Assembly: GCA_005406025.1 (NCBI GenBank) | Contig: BGZK01000154.1 | Location: forward strand, 496,001 to 560,000 | Direction of reading: 5' to 3' | Length of the DNA stretch: 64,000 bases | DNA from: Eumeta japonica | Lineage: Eukaryota > Arthropoda > Insecta > Lepidoptera > Psychidae | Shown: piece after piece, positions 11,321 through 23,105 of the stretch | How the letters are laid out: the number at the start of each line of letters is the position of its first letter | Numbering within the stretch: the stretch's first letter is position 1 | The notes under the pieces: generated by a model | Told to the model about the DNA's origin: nothing | What the model saw: only the letters and a program-made list of their open reading frames with translations | The model's database searches: none | Program-made: the position numbers and the translations under genes

Positions 11321-12800
11321 ACTATCCCTAAAACGAATATGGAATTTTGGATTTTGCAATATGAACCCCACTAGCTATTGTGACTAAATGAAAATAGACA
11401 AATTTTCCTCTTTTACAGAATATGTTTTTTTAGCTAGGTGTTATTACATATTTCTTATTTCTTTAGTTATTCTACTACAATTATAGTCGTACATTAAAAG
11501 ATGATTGCTCATTGACAGAGTCAACTTGAAAATTGGGAGCATATTATTATATTTTTCCTGTAGTATTTATATTTCGGTGGTTTTTTGTGTTAGGCATTTT
11601 ATTTATAAATCATAAACAATAGGTAATTTGCCCATCATTTGCAAATGCTTCCAGCGCACTAATTCCACGGAGTGTTTACATTGGCTCGCGCAACTTTCAT
11701 CACTTGCTGAAAAAAAAAAAAAATTATGTTATTTTATTAACTTGACAAGAGAAGTATAACCTCAATAATTTAAAACAAATTGTTTTCTTTTTCTTGTGTT
11801 TATGAACAATTTTAAACAAAAGTCTTCATTTAGTGCATCAATAATTTATAATTTATACATAATATTAAAAACCCTATTTAATTTATGATGTTAAAGCGTC
11901 GATTCTGATTATAATACGATTAATTTTTACTATTCTCCTAAACAGTGGGCACTATCTGATTCTCACACGCCCCACTTATTACCATAAAACATAGGTGTTA
12001 TTTAAGAACACAGTTTTGTGAACTTTAAGTTCCAAGAGCATCTTTGAAATATCCTTACTGAACGTACAATGTTTGTCTAGTTATTGCAACGCAAGCTATA
12101 AAATGTAATGCCATGCGTTTCTATCAATTTTTATTGTACTTTATTGATGGATCAAAAAATATTTTTTAGTTATCGGACTAATATAGAGGAATTCTCTAAT
12201 TAACTCATCCGTTAATTGTACTTTATTTATTGCTCTGTTCAAATATTGTGCACGTATCTGCTTCGGATAGTCTTTGCGCGGTGTCGATTAAAAGCTGGGG
12301 TTTTATGAAAAACTTGGCCCCAGCGTCGCGTCAACGACCCGCATTGAGGCGCCGCCGAGTGCTCCTCGAGCGCTCTGGAAAGGCTTTCGCCTCGTGGCTT
12401 TTCTTTAGTACGTAGGCCAGACTCACAGGGGGAGTTGTGGTAGGGGCTATGCGTAGTAAATAATTTGCTATATGATGTTGAGTAGTGTAGGTATGCAACT
12501 TACCGCGCGTGAAATGATGTTTTTAACTATTTTAGGGTTTGCTTGGCAAAGGCTGCATAGGAATTCTTATAGTTTCTATAGTTATAATTCTGCCGTCTGT
12601 TTTTATGTCACAGCCTTGTAACTCCATCATTTTGACGCGAAAACGTCTTTTCGCTCGTTAAGTACGTGACAGCCGGTCAAAATGTTTTGTGTCATAAAAT
12701 ACCCTAAGATTTTAATCGCTAATTACCATGAGAAATGTTTTTTCTAAATATTTAATATGTATCTATTAATAAAAAAATTAATGAATACCTCTTAGACTAC
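11321..12800. other. Gene-free stretch with a GC-rich spot
   Basis: Nothing coding was recognised. Positions about 12290-12420 are GC-rich relative to the flanks; the small open frame there has no familiar features. Confidence 0.4.
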
Positions 12801-12829
12801 TCTGCCAATCGATAGCAAAATCTAATGAA

Positions 12830-13345
12830 CTCTTTTCCCCAAACAGGTGCATCGACTGCTGCAAACTGCATAAAAATAGGATGATTTGTTTAAGAGATAT
12901 CCTTAGATAATTTTTTTACAAAAAATGTTTTTTTTTACCATATTTTATAAACTGCAATGGATAATTTTCAAATCTATCCAATTACTCTCCTTAAAAAACA
13001 ATGTTGATCATTGTCTGCAAATTTGTTGATTTGTACAAGAGAATTTGAGGACAAATTTTTCAATTGTTTTTTTAGAGTATATTTTAAACTACTTTACCAA
13101 TAAATTTGAAAATAGTGTTTTTTTTTTAATGAAACAGCTGAACAGATATGCTGGCAACGATATGCAGAACAGGTAACGATATATCTCGAACCAACAGGTT
13201 GACAGGTTGGTTCGTGAGATATCGTTAACAAGATTATAATTTTTTCAAAATTATTTCTAAAGTTCTTGTTGGATTGATGTTTCGTAACTTTTTTTGCTTA
13301 AAAAACTGATCTGTGTATTTTACAATTTATTAGCATTCTAAGACA
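12830..13345. repeat. AT-rich dispersed repeat with a 22-bp hairpin
   Basis: Within this stretch lies an inverted repeat with arms 13174-13195 and 13206-13227 (left arm begins 'taacgatat', right arm ends 'atatcgtta') around a 10-base loop. The motif 'gttggttcgtgagatatcgtt' has a relative at about 31827-31852 ('gttggttcattcgagatatcgt'), and flanking text such as 'ggattgatgttt' also recurs at 31889, so both belong to one diverged repeat family. Confidence 0.45.
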
Positions 13346-15115
13346 TGAACTCTTATGTACCCGATTTTGTACTATGTGTTTTAATTATTTGAAAAAACAA
13401 TACATAGAAATAAAGCTTTAAAAATAAATTCAACGAAACCCATTTTGAACAAAGTCTGTTTGCAGGTGTTTTAGATATTCACAATATTTTTATTTGAATC
13501 TTATCATCGGCCTATGAAATTAAGATATTAATTCAATTCTGTGTGTGCGTGTGGGTGTACGCGCGCGCCCCGTTAAGATCTCTAACAATGTCTGAAAAGG
13601 ACACTGATAATTTTTAGGTCGAAAAATATGACCAATAATATTTTTCTGCTTTCTAAATTAGAAAAAAATTGATATTGGTCAACTAGCAATTCGAGATGAC
13701 TTGGGACTGACCAACAATATCAAGCATTGTTCAGATTTTTTTATAGGAATGATGTAGTGCAAATGCGTTAGTATTTGTTGACGAATTACTGTTGTTTTTT
13801 TCTTATTGTTTATGCTATACACTGAGTTTTAGCATTTTTTTGAGCATAGTAATATGAATAAGAGAGAGGTACGATTATTTTAGAGAAAGCTTAATATAAT
13901 TCACGTCTGAAACGGAATTGATTGGAATATTTATTTGGAAATGTTGAATTAGAATAAAAATATTGGTGAACTGCAAAACGAAAAGAGGAAATAAAGAAGT
14001 AAAAGGGTATGACTTTTGAAAATAATTAATACTGGCATATTGTTTAAGCATTTTCCAATTCATAGAAACTATTAGACAAAAAATTATAAGATTTATAATA
14101 AAATCTAGAAATTTATTAATTATATTCGATTTTTTGGAAATAACATTATAATGCGTGATTGAAATCGTCAAAAAAAAAATCGTGCGTGTACTTATGTACG
14201 CGCGTAAGAAGTTATACTTATTTGGCATCACTAAAAAATAGTTTTTTAATTGCATGCAAATAATTAATTACAAAAAAGTAATAAAAGGACTGGAAAAGGA
14301 TAGTCAACACAGTCAATAAAGTTCAGTTTAAATTTTAAAAATTAAATAAAGAAATATTAATTTTCTTACATTAAGTGTAACATAAATTCTCTCATTATTC
14401 AAAATTCGAATTCAAAGCGGGTAGCTTCAACCTGTTAATTTTGTGTTACACTGTTAATTTTGTGTTACACCGATGCGCGCGCATCTTAAAACTTCATTCT
14501 CATCATTTTTTCATAACGCGTCTGAAGAAGTATAACTTCAAAAAGCCATTTAATATGGTTTCCTAGTTATAGCAACAGACAGACAAATGCCTTCCGGTCA
14601 CATAAAAATATTTGAAAGGGGCTTTCTTCGTTTCTATCGATGCCTTGACAATTCGGCCGATGTAGCTATCTGTTCTATGTTTAAGCAGAGAAAGCTGTGG
14701 GTAGTAGTACCTATACATACATGAACTAAGCTCACAGAGTCAACAGTAATTATACAGCAGAAACAAATGCCTCCGAGGAGCACTTTTAAGTTGTATTTTA
14801 ATTCTGCTATATTTCACAACAACGGAACCCAACTTAGCACTTTGTGTTTTGCTACATATATTTTAAGATCTCAGAAACAATTGCTGCTTGTAAGCAGAAA
14901 AATAAAACAATGACTTAATTTTAAAGCTCTAAAATGAAATACATATAAGGTAATTAAATTGAATATGTAATAAATCGGGTCTAAAGAAGTTGCAATTATA
15001 CATCAAGCGCATAAGCAGACGATGATCAGAGCAGTCACCAAAAGAATACTCAAACGTGAACCGTACAGTTTCTGGTATTTATTACAGGTATTACGATTAA
15101 TCAGGCACTGGCCGT
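13346..15115. other. AT-rich stretch, no gene
   Basis: Contains a short TG/CG-alternating microsatellite at about 13540-13572 and a 126-codon minus-strand frame at 13875-14255 that is Ile/Phe/Asn-rich low complexity and unconvincing as a gene. A 20-base direct duplication ('gttaattttgtgttacac') occurs at about 14434-14470. Confidence 0.45.
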
Positions 15116-15117
15116 TT

Positions 15118-15325
15118 TAAGCCTCCGGATATGTACCGGTCCCTTTCATTTTCTGAATTCGTAGGAGAGAGAGAACGCCGCCCTCCGCCCGCCCCAAAAC
15201 GAGAGCAATGGGCCGAGATAATGAAAGGGCGCCCCGGGAGTGCCTAACTTTAATTCCTTGGGCGCCCTCGACGAAACGACATATTATATTAATGAATTTA
15301 CAGGGATAACCATCATGTTCCCTTT
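15118..15325. other. Isolated GC-rich patch
   Basis: A CpG-rich block including 'ccgccctccgcccgccccaaaac'. The minus-strand frame over it has no familiar domain. Function unknown. Confidence 0.35.
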
Positions 15326-15464
15326 CGCCGCAGGCTACAAAATTTGAAAAAAAAATAGTTTTTACAAAAAATAAAATAAATAAATAACTCACTTGAAAAA
15401 TATATTCTTTTATCAATTTGCCACTAATTTGGTCCGCATTTTAGGCCAACTCTTGTCGCATGCA

Positions 15465-16011
15465 CACATTCGCTCTACACATTTGTTTCGTAAGTCTACT
15501 TTCATTCGACCCTTTCAAATACCTAAACCATAGTAACATACTTTCTTCTACAATAATCATTACATCTTATTTCAAATCACACCACTCTCTGACATCTACG
15601 TTTCAAAGACATTTCATTCGTATTATGCAGATATTGCATCTCCACCGCATTGATTCTACTTTCATTTATTTTTCTGCCATACCCAACTTTCACTATAGTA
15701 CATAAACTTAGGGATCATGACTCCATTACGGGTCGTCAAATACGCTAGTCGTGAGACACTTAGTATTTATTACAGCAATCAATGGCCAGTTTACTTTATT
15801 ACGCATTCATTATTCTTTCGATATATGTATCATGTTTACCTTCATTTGTAAACAAACTACTCAAGTAAAATAACTCTTTCACTTGTTCAACATTCGCATA
15901 TCTTGCACCCAAAATCATCGAGCTTGCATGAAAAGATTGATGGATGTCAATAAAGCAATAAATATTTGCAAGGATCGTACCGTAGAGCAATATGTATCTT
16001 CTGTCTACCAT
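15465..16011 (-). mobile_element. LINE ORF fragment (RTE-like), broken
   Basis: The complement encodes VEQVKELFYLSSLFTNEGKH then DTYIERIMNA (about 15800-15910), matching the region after the reverse-transcriptase core of the same LINE whose C-terminus lies at 7305 and 61880. Further downstream on this strand (15465-15690) come out-of-frame pieces with text such as ESRINAVEM, expected next in that protein. Several frameshifts and stops make it a dead copy. Confidence 0.6.
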
Positions 16012-17800
16012 TTTTAGGAAATAGGCGTGATTTTATATAATAATAATGAACTTATTGAAATAATTCATTGTTTTTAGAGTTGGTGCGAACTTAAAATATA
16101 TCACCTTATGTATTCAGTGTTTACCGATAATTTTCATTGTCGTTGATCTTGCGTTAGCTGGCACTAACACTTAAAAACAATTAATTGTTTTAATATGTTT
16201 TTGATTGTGGTTTTCTATTTTTTTTTGTGGCAAAAGTTTAATTTATTTAATATATTTTAGTAATTGAGTAATCTATTTTCGATTCGATCCCGAATTATCC
16301 CGCGCTGGTATTCATTCCAATATATGGATCCTTTTAATTGGAGCATTAACAACCCTCAGACTCACAGTTTCGCTAGACTTTTGTTTACGCCGGTCGATTT
16401 CAAAACGTAAAAAGGTATTGAATTGTTTCCCTAATTTATAGGAAGAGAAAACGTGAGTAAGTTAGCGGTAATGTAAACTGCACTACTGTGTAGGTAAGAA
16501 ACGACTAAATAGACGTTCTATGTAATATTTGAGGAGTTTCGTTGATTCCCGTTGGATCTCATAATCAGAGCTTAGCTGGTACCTCACCTTCAGTTTCACT
16601 ACACAATGTACATCTTGACGAGCGCAAGGTCTCTAAAAACCGTAACGAAATCTCATCACGATTTTTGAAATATTTGTCTTTCACGAATTCCAGTGGTCGT
16701 CTGTGGTCTTCATCATCGGTTTAACTTTACCAAATGATGCTTTCCAAAAGCAAATTCATGAGTCAGTATCGATAAAACTCAAATTGGTACACATGTTCGA
16801 ATAATACTTGAAGATTTTCGTCCATCCCTTGTGGATCCCATCATCAAATATCATTTCTGACAAAAATGGGACCAATTTGCTACACAATCTATCAAAAAAA
16901 TTGAAATGGATTAGTAGATGACAAGGGTTCCCCGAGGTTAACATTAAAAATAATATAACACTTTTTTTCGAAGTACTTTAAAATATCACGGATGTTTGTA
17001 ATAATCGAGTGTATTCTTAACATTATACGAATATGAAAGTGAATCTGTTTGTATGTTTTTATTTCGTAAATAATTTTCATTTAGAAATGCACTTGTATGC
17101 ACATATTGCACATGTAAATGCAATGTCTGTTTTCGAGATGTACCCACGATGTTTGTTATTGCGATTTGTTTCAAGGAATTTCGTGAATACTGACATGAAT
17201 AATGCAAAAGCGAATGGTTTTTCGTCGATCCGTTTTTATGGCTCAAGGACTCTTCTGATCTCCATAAACTTTCGCATAGGTCGGGATCGGAATAACGATG
17301 GTTGGTTCAAAACATAACATGAATAACTGGACTATTCAAACTTATATCATCATTGATTGATACACTTAATAGTTCTTTTAACTAAGATCGTAAAATTAAA
17401 AGGATACTAAAATTATCATGTAGACATGGTTTCAGTTTTCAATTGTTTTGCCTGTCCTGTCAATTCCGGCGGGACTCCTAAAAGGTTGAATTAATTACGA
17501 CTGGACCTTCGCTTGTAGGCAGCACTTTGCTTAACTTTCATTGTTGGTTGATTTATGTTGTTTTCCAATAATAGACTACTTGTTTTCTTTTTCTTTTTAA
17601 TACAATAATACAATAAGTTGCTTTTATACCTTTGTTTCGTGTATTCCAATATTCTTTAGAATTCTTTTTTTTTAGAGTTGCGAGTACCCAAAGCGTGTCA
17701 ATGGGATCCTATTACTAAGCCTCCGTCGTTCGGTCTGTGAGCGAGCTGTCTCTCACGAATTATAATAAGTATATAAGTTCATTTAAATTGTCACAGATTA
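16012..17800. other. Gene-free AT-rich stretch
   Basis: Many overlapping short frames on both strands (for example around 16750-17320) with no recognisable protein. It may contain old repeats, but no boundary could be placed. Confidence 0.4.
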
Positions 17801-17814
17801 TGTATTTCTGTTGC

Positions 17815-18428
17815 CGCTATAACAATAAATAATATGGAAAAAAAATTTTGAATAAAAAAAATAATAAACAATGACGAAAAATACTAGTATTATTGTGGAA
17901 AAAGCGTGGTTGCTCTTTATACGAAAATGTGGCACAAAGCGCCCCACGCTTTTTCCAATAATACTAGTATTTTCGTCATTATTTATTATTTTTAGCTCAT
18001 ATTCAGAATTATTTTTCACTTTTTAGTTTGATGTGCTTTAAAAGCGTGTTTTTTAGTTTTTTTAAACTATATTTATTTTTCACTTTTTAGTTGGATTGAT
18101 TGTTAAAAATTTGTAATTTTTAACAATATAACAATAGTTTAATTAATAATAATGCTTATTACTGTGATTAAATTCTATTACAAAACAGTAATAGAATTTA
18201 GTAACAGTAATAAGCCACTTGCCCTCACGCAGACGATACGTGACGAAATTATTCGGTCCTGGAGATCCTGATCAGGATAATGAGATAAACTTATCAAATT
18301 ATTGTATTGTCCCCGGTTCTTGATATGTGTACAAAGTTTAAATTAAATCTATTCGTGTAAAGTGGGACAAAATCAAGTGTAAAAGAGTCGGTTATATACA
18401 TACATACAGGTGAAGCTAATAAAAGCGT
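17815..18428 (-). mobile_element. Nested-palindrome non-autonomous element, copy 2
   Basis: An inverted copy of 8989-9690. The large foldback is at about 17860-18000, the tract 'gttaaaaatttgtaattttt' at about 18100, the 28-bp palindrome at about 18154-18215 (slightly decayed in one arm), and the outer unique part at about 18216-18428, ending 'aggtgaagctaataaaa'. The left foldback arm is shortened compared with copy 1. Confidence 0.7.
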
Positions 18429-19044
18429 GTTAAAAATAAAATTAAATTAGCAATTAAAGTGGAACCTCCCACACAAGAGACGTGTTTTTTTGTCTATCAT
18501 AAAAGTGTATTCGTAATATGTGATCACGCTGATGGAAAAATACAAGTTCATCTTAATTCATTAACTATTTTAAAATAATATGTAATATTTAAATATTGTT
18601 GTACAGAATCCTTCATTTGCCAATTCAACTCACCCTTGGCGTTTTTTTCTCCTTTGCCCGATACCCAATTACAAGACATAAAAATTAGCTTAGATATACA
18701 TATTTAACAGTATAATGGTTTGTGAACTATGTGAAATATATTGTCGTCCAATCTGAGTCTATCACCGTCGATGTTTAATTTTTTATGTCGCAACTACTTC
18801 GCCGCTAAGGATCGTTCTAAAATGATTGCATTCTGTTTTTTTAATATTTATTCTAAACAAGAACATTCGCAAGCAAAAGATAATAATGTAAAGGCAATAA
18901 GATTGTTTTGTTTTTAAAAAGATCTCTTCAGAGAAATAAACCATGAATTTCAAAATAACGAATGAATCTACCTAAACATCATAAACGTCTGTCCTCCACC
19001 GGCAAAAATTAAAAAGTCCGCGCGTTATTTCCAAAAAAAGGCTT

Positions 19045-19175
19045 TTCATAGCACAGCCGCCAGGGCATGCACAATACGCCGGCGCGGGGCCATTGTGCCG
19101 GCTCGTCGTCCGGCGCGCCGCGTGGGCGGGGCCCGCATTGTACTGCGGGCATGCGGGCGTACTATGTTTCGCATA
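19045..19175. other. Isolated GC-rich patch
   Basis: A very CpG-rich block of about 130 bases with an imperfect palindrome 'gccggcgcggggccattgtgccggc' at about 19079-19103. No protein is recognised in any frame. It could be a regulatory island in the gene desert. Confidence 0.35.
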
Positions 19176-19579
19176 CGATATTTCTGGGTTCGTAATCTGA
19201 TCTGTACACTACATCGGTTTCGATTTGGTCACTTGACACCCATTTTTGAAATGTCACAACGATTGTTTAATGCTAATTTGGCGATAAAATTATCAATTAC
19301 TTTCCTTCGACCTATCCATTTAAAATTCGTTACCAAAATTAATGAAATAAGTTACAAAAGGATGTACGAATAGAGACAGAAATATATATGTAAATTTAAA
19401 AATGGCGCAATTTATGTCAGTTAGTCGTAAGAGGAATGTTTACCTCTACACATTTATATAGTAGTATAGATCTTAGATGGACGAGCGTTTTCTAATGAAA
19501 ATAGCAGTCGTTTCGGAAAAAATAAAGATTATTATGGAATAAGATAAACCATTTAATCCCTTAAATACATAAAAAAAAA

Positions 19580-20272
19580 ACTGGTCAAGAGCATGTCGGA
19601 CCACGCTCATTATAAGATTCCGAAGCCATTATCACAAAGAAATGCACTACAGATAAAAAAAGTACGTTGTTATACTTTTTCCATGTTTCCCGCACAGAAT
19701 AGTTATAAGCACCTACGTATATCAATTATCAACTATTACTATTAAACTAGTGTAAACTTAAGTGTATCAGCAAAAGAGCGTATCTTCATGGAACTTACGT
19801 CTTTTCATTGAAAAGCGCAGTTTTTCGGCAAGAATTCAAATACAGTATATTGGTTCACGTTCAAAATAACTTTCGTTGAAAGTATTTATTAAGCGCAAAC
19901 TTTGTAATTTTAAAATAATAAGGGAGGGCACAATTTTTGAAACTTTCGGAGCGATTATTTCCGAAATTATTCACGTAATAAGAAAAATTTCTTATAAACT
20001 TTAGTGTTTCCAAAAGAACTGTCGAAATATGTACCACACGTTGATGTTAGCTTAAAAATTTTTTTTTCAGCATCTGTTACATGTATGGAGTGCCCCTCCT
20101 AGAAATATTTATTTTGCTTACTTAATCATCAAACTAAGTAGCGGCTTATACAAGACACTTACATTATTAATTTCATCAATACAGGTCTTGTAGTTTCTGA
20201 ATAAAATGCCTGTGACATGCGGACGGGTGGATGGACGGACATGACGCTGTGAGGGTTCGGTTTTGCCGTTTT
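19580..20272 (+). repeat. 0.7-0.9 kb dispersed repeat, copy in plus orientation
   Basis: It starts 'actggtcaagagcatgtcggaccacg' and ends 'gacgggtggatggacggac...gagggttcgg'. The interior aligns with the complement of 62863-63590 (shared: 'catgtttcccgcacagaatagttataagca', 'gcaaaagagcgtatcttcatg') and of 54572-55461 (shared: 'gcccctcctagaaatatttat' region). No ORF, so non-autonomous. Family not identified. Confidence 0.7.
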
Positions 20273-20374
20273 GGTTCTGAAGCTTAATAAAAAGGAAGAT
20301 AATAAACATATGTGACGTTAATCATGTACTTTAAGATAAAAACTCAGTGGATAAAAACACAAAAAAAAAACACA

Positions 20375-20545
20375 GTGAACGTGTCTATGGGCTATGGTTT
20401 AGTACGCGGGACTCGAACTTATGCGGGTCTTCTACCACTTCATTGCTTCTTGCTTTTGTAGTCATATGGGTAGCTACACCTGTCTTAGTAATATGCAATA
20501 TCCTTAGTGATGAATACAATGCAAAAGTACATTGCTCGTATGTTT
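20375..20545 (-). repeat. tRNA-derived SINE fragment, antisense
   Basis: The stretch 'gggactcgaactt' is the complement of an RNA polymerase III B-box (GTTCGAGTCCC). The following 'gtagtcatatgggtagctacacc' fits the body of a tRNA-like SINE read backwards. No complete tRNA cloverleaf is present. Confidence 0.45.
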
Positions 20546-21611
20546 GTACCATTTAACGGTTCAACATTTCATTCGACTTTCATAATATTCAGCATAATAT
20601 TGGGATGAACTTATAAACGTATGTATACCACTACAGTCATGTCTGCTTACTGTATATAAAAATGCGAAGTAACTTTGTTTTTTGTTTGTCACATTTTCAT
20701 GGCTAACCCGTTGAACTGAATTGGTTAAGTTTCATTTGCTGGAGAAGGATATAGGTTATTTTCTTATTCGTCTATCTATCTGTCTGAATATCTTTCCATA
20801 ACAGAATAAATGTACTAATTTTAATGAGTTTCGATGTCCTGTTACCGTCGTGTAACACATTAGCTACTTACTATCTACCTATCTGCCTGCATATTTATAT
20901 GCTTCTTATAACTCGACAATTGCATAATCTATTTTGATGAAATTTAGCAAACTGATAGAGTAGAATAATCACGTAGAACATGGGTTACTGTTTTTCTTCT
21001 ATTTATTTACTTTATTTTGTGAGCCTAGTCGTGATTATTAGCTTGCTTAAAGAAGGACAGTGCTTAAGAGATGGAGATAGGAGGGTTTGGGGAAGAGATG
21101 AGAAGGTGATATGGTGTGAGAGGGAGAGAAAAAGAGAGTAAGAGAGAGTGTCATTAGCCCTATTGTAACGCCATGGTCAATAATATGGGATTAATCATTT
21201 CGAAAGTCATAGTAACTCAAAATGAATGATACGATTGTTGAACTGCATATTCCGTCAGTACTGTGCAATATTAATATAATAAAGTAATTGTGATAGTTTA
21301 GATAAATATTTTCATGTCTGTAAGTCAATTACGTGTAAACGACTAAACAGATTTAGACGAAATTTAACACATAGACAGAATGTCTTGTGGATCAACACAG
21401 AATACTTTTATACCTTAAATGCATTCTTCTGAAGCATCTTACAAGAGAATATAATGGAAAGCGAGAACGCAATAGGTATCGAGAGCGATATTACGACTGA
21501 AAAAGGCGGCATTGTGAGTGGCATGAATGATAACAAAATTGTTCAATATAAAAGAATGCGAGTAGGATTCGCACCCTAAGGGTTTCGTATTTTAATACAT
21601 ATTTACGAAAG
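20546..21611. other. Gene-free stretch with short dispersed-repeat pieces
   Basis: Pieces at about 20640-20770, 20880-20990 and 21310-21415 share the theme 'gattttgatgaaatttagca' or 'gatttagacgaaatttaac', typical of common lepidopteran interspersed repeats. A purine-rich GA tract lies at about 21095-21150. No gene. Confidence 0.4.

Positions 21612-21664
<53 letters not shown>
21612..21664. repeat. (TA)n microsatellite
   Basis: About 26 uninterrupted TA units. Confidence 0.95.
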
Positions 21665-21668
<4 letters not shown>

Positions 21669-21884
21669 ACTTTCTTTTGTTCAAAATCGTAAGTCTCCTA
21701 AGCATCTGGTATTAAACAAAATCGATCCTTTTCAAATTTTTACACAACGTTGTATTCATATATGTGCATGTTTTATGGACCTGTACTGACATTTGCCCAT
21801 GACTTTTTTCATAGAAAGCTACACTGCCCCCGATTTATACAGCCTATAATTTATTTTGACGCTAACATTTGCCCCGCCTTTGTG

Positions 21885-22130
21885 TAAATGACCGGTAGAG
21901 GAAGGTAAATTGAAAGCAAGGCGTGGAGCAGAATCGGGTGTCGAAATCGGGACAAAAATTTAAAATGTAACCAGGGTCAAATAAAAGTATGAACCGGGAA
22001 GGGAATCAATAAGGTGAGCAAAATCGAAATCAGGATCTGTGGCATTATAAGAATTGAGGCCGGTCCGAGATTTGAATTAACAACAATATCGATTGATGAA
22101 AGAAATACATTACACCCCAAGCAGGCGAAA
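21885..22130 (-). repeat. Degenerate GATTCCG array, antisense
   Basis: Complementary form of the array: 'gaatcgggtgtcgaaatcggga', 'gaaccgggaagggaatc', 'gaggccggtccgagatttg'. It ends with 'caggcgaaaccgcggaaggaaagctat', the complement of the CCGC head module. Confidence 0.55.
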
Positions 22131-22144
22131 CCGCGGAAGGAAAG

Positions 22145-22664
22145 CTATAGGTAGTTATGTACGAAAATATTTAATCTATTTAGGGTCGTGACGGTTTTTG
22201 TCTTTTTTCTATAACAATACTGGCGAGATATCAGTTCTAAGACTTCCAGGACTTGTTTTACAAAAAAAAAAAAAAAATTAATCATAACACAAAAAAAACA
22301 ATAATAACTTTCGATATTTTTAAAATCTTCAATTTTCATTACAAGAAGTTCTAAAATGATCTCTCGTACCTCAATCTTCATCACTGTCCATACTCCAAAG
22401 GCAAACATTAGTTTTTAATCGCAATCAAAATTATTTATATTTTTATATGATGTAACTATAAATTAACATGTTTCGAATTTTCTCTTTATTTGTAATATGA
22501 AATCTTGATTTTTGCTAAGTGACCTGCTTCTAGGTCAAAGAAAAGTACCCTATAGGTTTTGATGAGTATTAAAATATGTAACTTAGAAGCTTGAATTTTT
22601 TACACCTCTAAAGAACTATAGTTAGACCTTATCATTTTAATTTAATTTCAACTTAATATTTATA
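22145..22664. other. AT-rich stretch, no gene
   Basis: Only low-complexity frames; an A-run at about 22262-22276. Confidence 0.4.
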
Positions 22665-22764
22665 TCCATTACCGAGAAAAAGGCTCGTGACGGACGAACA
22701 GATAGACATATAGGCAGTCGTAGACAGACGGACGACAAAGAGTGATTTTCTTTCATAAGATTTA

Positions 22765-23105
22765 TAAGAGGCAAACGAGCATATGGGCCATCGGAAAGTA
22801 GATGGTCACCGCGGCCCATGGACACCCGCAACCCCAGAGGAGTCCCTCGTGCGTTGACGGTCTTTTAGATGGGAATACGCTCTTTTCTTGAATACCACCT
22901 TTGCAGTTCGTTGGGAATACCGTTGATGGTAAATCCTCCCAGAGCCCTACCATACGTGACAGAAATTGCGCATGAAGCGTACGGTGGTAGAACGCCAGCC
23001 ATTAAGATGGTATTTCCGGCGAGCGAAACGACAACGGAAATCAGCGGTAGGGGTGAGGTTGGATAGCTCTTCAGTGGACGCGATAGAGCACGCACAGAGA
23101 CGCTA
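22765..23105 (+). repeat. Common lepidopteran 'gcaaacgagca' repeat, copy 1
   Basis: The start 'aagaggcaaacgagcatatggg' followed by 'gatggtcaccgcggcccatggacacccgcaacccc' and 'gtgcgttgacggtctttt' matches an interspersed repeat I recognise from many moth and butterfly genomes. A diverged copy is at 52225-52500. The open frames here are passengers of the repeat. Confidence 0.65.

Noticed and set aside
13875..14255. 126-codon minus-strand frame
   Set aside because: Low-complexity Ile/Phe/Asn sequence in AT-rich DNA with no known motif, no splice signals and no neighbouring exon.
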